From assembly GCA_029258815.1 (NCBI GenBank), contig JAPDJZ010000132.1, positions 1 to 15,409 of the forward strand: 15,409 nt of DNA, read 5' to 3'. Each line of letters starts with the position of its first letter. Positions within the stretch are counted from its first letter, which is position 1. The notes below the pieces were generated by a model. That model was not told the DNA's origin, ran no database searches, and saw only the letters and a list, made by a program, of their open reading frames with translations. Source of the DNA: an archaeon (lineage in GTDB: Archaea > Thermoproteota > Nitrososphaeria_A > Caldarchaeales > Wolframiiraptoraceae). This document shows positions 13,164 to 15,409 of this stretch, one piece after another. A program made the position numbers and the translations under genes.

Positions 13164-13419
13164 CGCCGCAGAGGACCCGTATAGGAGACCGCTAACCCGC
13201 TACGAGAAAGCTAGGATAATCGCCGGAAGAGCGCTCCAACTATCCCTCGGAGCATTCCCCCTAGTCCCGATAAAGCCCGACGACACCCCGATAGACATAG
13301 CTAGAAGGGAGTTCGAGGCCGGGATTCTGCCCATAATAATCAGGAGGAGAAGGCCGGACGGAACCTACGTCGACATACCCCTGAAGGAGCTGTTGAAGCC
13401 TATTGAGGAAACGGCTTAA
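13153..13419 (+). CDS. rpo6: DNA-directed RNA polymerase subunit Rpo6 (RpoK, omega/RPB6 homologue)
   Basis: This 88-residue protein carries the conserved RPB6/omega core: LTRYEKARIIAGRALQLSLG (14-33), then FPLVPI, an IDIARREFEAGILPIIIRRR helix-strand and PDGTYVDIPLKEL. It stabilises the largest subunit of the archaeal RNA polymerase. The TTG start at 13153 lies inside the thermosome gene (11-nt overlap), and no other start precedes the conserved core, so expression probably depends on translation of the thermosome message. A short N-terminal segment (RNSAAEDPYRRP) precedes the core, as in other archaea. Confidence 0.93.
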   Translation: MRNSAAEDPYRRPLTRYEKARIIAGRALQLSLGAFPLVPIKPDDTPIDIARREFEAGILPIIIRRRRPDGTYVDIPLKELLKPIEETA

Positions 13420-13600
13420 CCACACCGAGGAACTATTTCCCTGGATCATCTCAACGATAATCCTCATCTTTCTTTCCGCGGTATTCTGGGCCGTCCCGAC
13501 CTTCGAGAGAACCTTCTACCTATTCATCTTCCTAGTCCCGGCCCTAGTATCCCTGGGGATCACCCTATACCTGATAGCGGAAAAGCTTATCAAGAGATAA
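13403..13600 (+). CDS. Small two-helix membrane protein (65 aa, hypothetical)
   Basis: The TTG at 13403 starts 65 codons overlapping the end of rpo6 by 17 nt. The product has a charged N-terminus (RKRLNHTEE), two strongly hydrophobic segments (about residues 12-33 and 37-60) and a basic tail (EKLIKR). Both ends are probably cytoplasmic. There is no other candidate start before the first membrane segment. I recognise no family. Its place behind the thermosome and rpo6 genes, in the same orientation with overlapping ends, suggests co-transcription. Confidence that it is expressed rests on frame, membrane pattern and operon position only. Confidence 0.6.
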   Translation: MRKRLNHTEELFPWIISTIILIFLSAVFWAVPTFERTFYLFIFLVPALVSLGITLYLIAEKLIKR

Positions 13601-13637
13601 TCCCGGCGTATTTACCCCCAGAACATCTCTCAGCAAT

Positions 13638-13646
13638 CATTTAATC
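13638..13646 (+). promoter_or_regulatory. TATA-like element of the DUF763 gene
   Basis: CATTTAATC is centred about 30 bp before the ATG at 13672, predicting a leaderless message. No ribosome site is visible before the ATG, in keeping with this. Confidence 0.45.
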
Positions 13647-13671
13647 TAAGAACAGCATCTATAACTCTCGA

Positions 13672-14754
13672 ATGTACCGAGCGGGGCTCAGAGAGCTCAG
13701 GCTAATCTGCTCGCGTAAGCCTAGATGGTATCTTAACGCCGCCGAGCGGATGCTCACCAGAATCGTAAGCTCATACCTATCCCTCTTCGGAGCGAGGAAG
13801 CTTCTCGTGGGCTTGGCGTCGCCCGCGTTCTTCGACGGCCTAGCGGCATCCGCCTGGCTTGACGAGCTCGGCGGAGGGGCGACGACGATAATCGCGACCG
13901 CGCTGAAGAACTTCATAAGACCGGAGATGGGGCTGGCGGTTCTGGGGGGAAAGAGGCCGAAGGGATACGCGGTTCCTAGAGAGCTCGAGAAGATCGCTGA
14001 GGTATTCGGATTCGACGAGGCCACGGTCGAGAGGCTGAAATACGCTAGCAGGATGGTCGCGAAGGTCGATAACGCGGCGATCCAAGACGGGTTCCAGCTA
14101 TACCTGCACCTGATGGTCGTGAGCCACGAGGGCGAGTGGACCGTAATCCAGCAGGGGCTGAAACCCATGGCGAATAAGGTTAGGAGATATCACTGGACGT
14201 CGGTGAATCTTAGAGACTTCGTTGACGAGCCGCATAGCGGGATAATCTCGGCCGAGAGGGAGAGCCTGGTCCTCGACATGACCAGCAGGAGAAGCGGGGA
14301 GTCGAGGAAGGTGTGCGTCGAGCTGGTGAACGGCGACCTAACCCGCCTCAAGCGCCTCCAGCAAGCAGCTCCACCGACCCAGCTAACCCTAACCGAGTTC
14401 GATGCCCGCGAGCAGGGGAGGTGCCCCTTCAAGGTGCCTAGGGTGAGCTGGGCGTCGCTCCTAAAGGTGCAGGAGGCGTCCCCGAGAGACTACGAGGAGC
14501 TGCTATCCATCCGGGGGGTGGGCCCGTCGATGGTGAGGTTCCTAGCCGGAGCCGGGATCGAGCTATGCGACGTATACCCGAGCCTCGAGGATCCCGCGAC
14601 GCTCTTCAACGAGGTCGTCGAAAAATCCGTCGAGGATAGGTGGATCTACGAGCTCGTGGAGGCGATAAAGGAAGCCGACCTCTCCCTAACCGATAAGAGG
14701 AAGGCCCTCAATAGGCTCTCGAGCATCTTTAAGCCCGTCGGCGAGTTCACGTAA
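13672..14754 (+). CDS. DUF763 family protein
   Basis: The 360-residue protein matches my recollection of DUF763 over its whole length. Landmarks are LGGGATTIIATALKN (66-80), a LGGKRPKG turn (91-98), ASRMVAKVDNAAIQDGFQLY (125-144), GEWTVIQQG (154-162), RRYHW (171-175) and DEPHSGI (185-191). Near the C-terminus a helix-hairpin-helix (LLSIRGVGPSMVRFLAG, 277-293) could contact DNA. DUF763 occurs in archaea and thermophilic bacteria; the HhH and conserved Lys/Asp/Gln/His residues have invited nuclease-like suggestions, but no function is established to my knowledge. The region after the HhH looks diverged. It appears monocistronic, leaderless, and convergent with ino1. Confidence 0.85.
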   Translation: MYRAGLRELRLICSRKPRWYLNAAERMLTRIVSSYLSLFGARKLLVGLASPAFFDGLAASAWLDELGGGATTIIATALKNFIRPEMGLAVLGGKRPKGYAVPRELEKIAEVFGFDEATVERLKYASRMVAKVDNAAIQDGFQLYLHLMVVSHEGEWTVIQQGLKPMANKVRRYHWTSVNLRDFVDEPHSGIISAERESLVLDMTSRRSGESRKVCVELVNGDLTRLKRLQQAAPPTQLTLTEFDAREQGRCPFKVPRVSWASLLKVQEASPRDYEELLSIRGVGPSMVRFLAGAGIELCDVYPSLEDPATLFNEVVEKSVEDRWIYELVEAIKEADLSLTDKRKALNRLSSIFKPVGEFT

Positions 14755-14770
14755 AAAGAAGGGGAAAAGA
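14753..14770 (-). terminator. T-rich terminator downstream of ino1
   Basis: On the minus strand, just past the ino1 stop, the sequence reads CCCCCTCTTTTCCCCTTCTTTTT. The T-runs, without a hairpin, fit archaeal intrinsic termination. The tract also overlaps the stop codon of the convergent DUF763 gene. Confidence 0.45.
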
Positions 14771-14778
14771 GGGGGAGC

Positions 14779-15409
14779 CTATCTCTCGCGCTTCCCCTCG
14801 ATGAACTCCTCAACCATCTGCCTAGCGACGTCGTCCGGGTATTGGATCGGCGGGCTCTTCATGAAGTATGCCGAGGGGCTTATCAGAACTCCACCGACGC
14901 CCCTATCCTTCCCTATCTTCGCGCACCTCACCGCGTCTATCACGACCCCGGCCGAGTTCGGGCTATCCCAGACCTCGAGCTTGGCCTCGATATTCAGCGG
15001 GCACTCGCCGAAGCCCTTGCCCTCGATCCTGATGTAGCACCACTTCCTATCCTTGAGCCACGGGACGTAGTCGCTCGGCCCTATGTGGATGTTCTCCTCG
15101 CCTATATCGTAGGGCAGCAGGCTGGTAACCGCCGTGGTCTTCGAGATCTTCTTCGAGGTAAGCCTCTCCCTCTCGAGCATGTTCAGGAAGTCCGTGTTCC
15201 CCCCGAAGTTGAGCTGATAGCTTCGCTCCACCTTAACGCCCCTATCGACCAGAAGCTTCACGAGAACCCTGTGAAGGATCGTCGCGCCCACCTGGCTCTT
15301 AACGTCGTCGCCGATGAGCGGGATGCCGCGCTTCTTGAAGATCTCCTGCCACCTAGGCTCCCTAGCTATGAAGACCGGAATCCCGTTAACGAACGCCGTC
15401 CCGGCCTCG
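14779..15409 (-). CDS. ino1: Inositol-1-phosphate synthase, C-terminal part (N-terminus outside window)
   Basis: About 209 residues are visible, running off the right edge without a start. They include IGDDVKSQVGATILHRVL, YQLNFGGNTDFLN, SKKISKTTAV, IHIGPSDYVPWL and FGECPLNIEAKLEVWDSPNS, which are hallmarks of myo-inositol-1-phosphate synthase (active-site lysines, the NTDF loop and the D-S-P-N-S segment). The enzyme turns glucose-6-phosphate into inositol-1-phosphate using NAD+. In archaea the product feeds archaetidylinositol lipids and, in some hyperthermophiles, di-myo-inositol phosphate. The glucose-6-phosphate it uses is linked metabolically to the isomerase at 3045-4121. An internal ATG at 15291 is not the start, since the conserved sequence continues upstream. 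Confidence 0.93.
   Translation of the reverse strand, partial: EAGTAFVNGIPVFIAREPRWQEIFKKRGIPLIGDDVKSQVGATILHRVLVKLLVDRGVKVERSYQLNFGGNTDFLNMLERERLTSKKISKTTAVTSLLPYDIGEENIHIGPSDYVPWLKDRKWCYIRIEGKGFGECPLNIEAKLEVWDSPNSAGVVIDAVRCAKIGKDRGVGGVLISPSAYFMKSPPIQYPDDVARQMVEEFIEGKRER

Noticed and set aside
1..15409. CRISPR array, insertion sequence, toxin-antitoxin pair or prophage
   Set aside because: No spaced direct repeats, transposase or integrase motifs or phage proteins were seen; the RHH protein has no toxin neighbour.

Overview
The window reads as chromosomal core sequence from a GC-rich, probably hyperthermophilic archaeon, most likely of the TACK group (Thermoproteota, Korarchaeota or relatives). 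The evidence is a thermosome, archaeal RNA polymerase subunit Rpo6, aIF2-beta, prefoldin alpha, FtsY without an M domain, a bifunctional phosphoglucose/phosphomannose isomerase, an intron-containing tRNA-Ser, TATA-box promoters about 30 bp upstream of starts with little or no 5' leader, heavy AGG/ATA codon use and frequent TTG starts. Finer placement cannot be made from the sequence alone.

Layout. 1-507 (-): N-terminal part of an iron-containing alcohol dehydrogenase, cut by the window edge. 571-687 (-): tRNA-Ser(CGA) with an intron. 841-2448 (+): radical SAM protein. 2519-4963 (-): an overlapping operon cinA-like, phosphoglucose/phosphomannose isomerase, SpoIIM-like membrane protein. 5008-7318 (+): DUF3786 protein, ftsY, and a winged-helix DUF4443-type protein. 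7315-7656 (-): a small MazG-like protein lacking an expected metal-binding Asp. 7736-8474 (+): prefoldin alpha, then an unreported 59-residue membrane protein. 8476-9795 (-): S-adenosylhomocysteine hydrolase. 9899-11105 (+): aIF2-beta, then an unknown 241-residue protein that is an internal tandem duplication. 11117-11257 (-): an unreported 46-residue ribbon-helix-helix protein. 11514-13600 (+): thermosome, Rpo6 and a two-helix membrane protein, with overlapping ends. 13672-14754 (+): DUF763 protein. 14779-15409 (-): C-terminal part of inositol-1-phosphate synthase, cut by the window edge.

How the genes fit together. Most genes are housekeeping: protein folding (thermosome, prefoldin), membrane targeting (FtsY), translation and transcription (aIF2-beta, tRNA, Rpo6), the methyl cycle (AhcY), sugar-phosphate isomerisation, and inositol lipid or compatible-solute precursors (Ino1). 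Coding density is very high: neighbours overlap by 4 to 68 nt, convergent stops overlap or lie 1 nt apart, and two divergent pairs appear to share one TATA element.

I see no mobile element, CRISPR array, prophage or defence island. The points most worth following up are the duplicated 241-aa protein, the two small genes (59 and 46 residues), the degenerate MazG-like protein and the thermosome-Rpo6-membrane protein operon.
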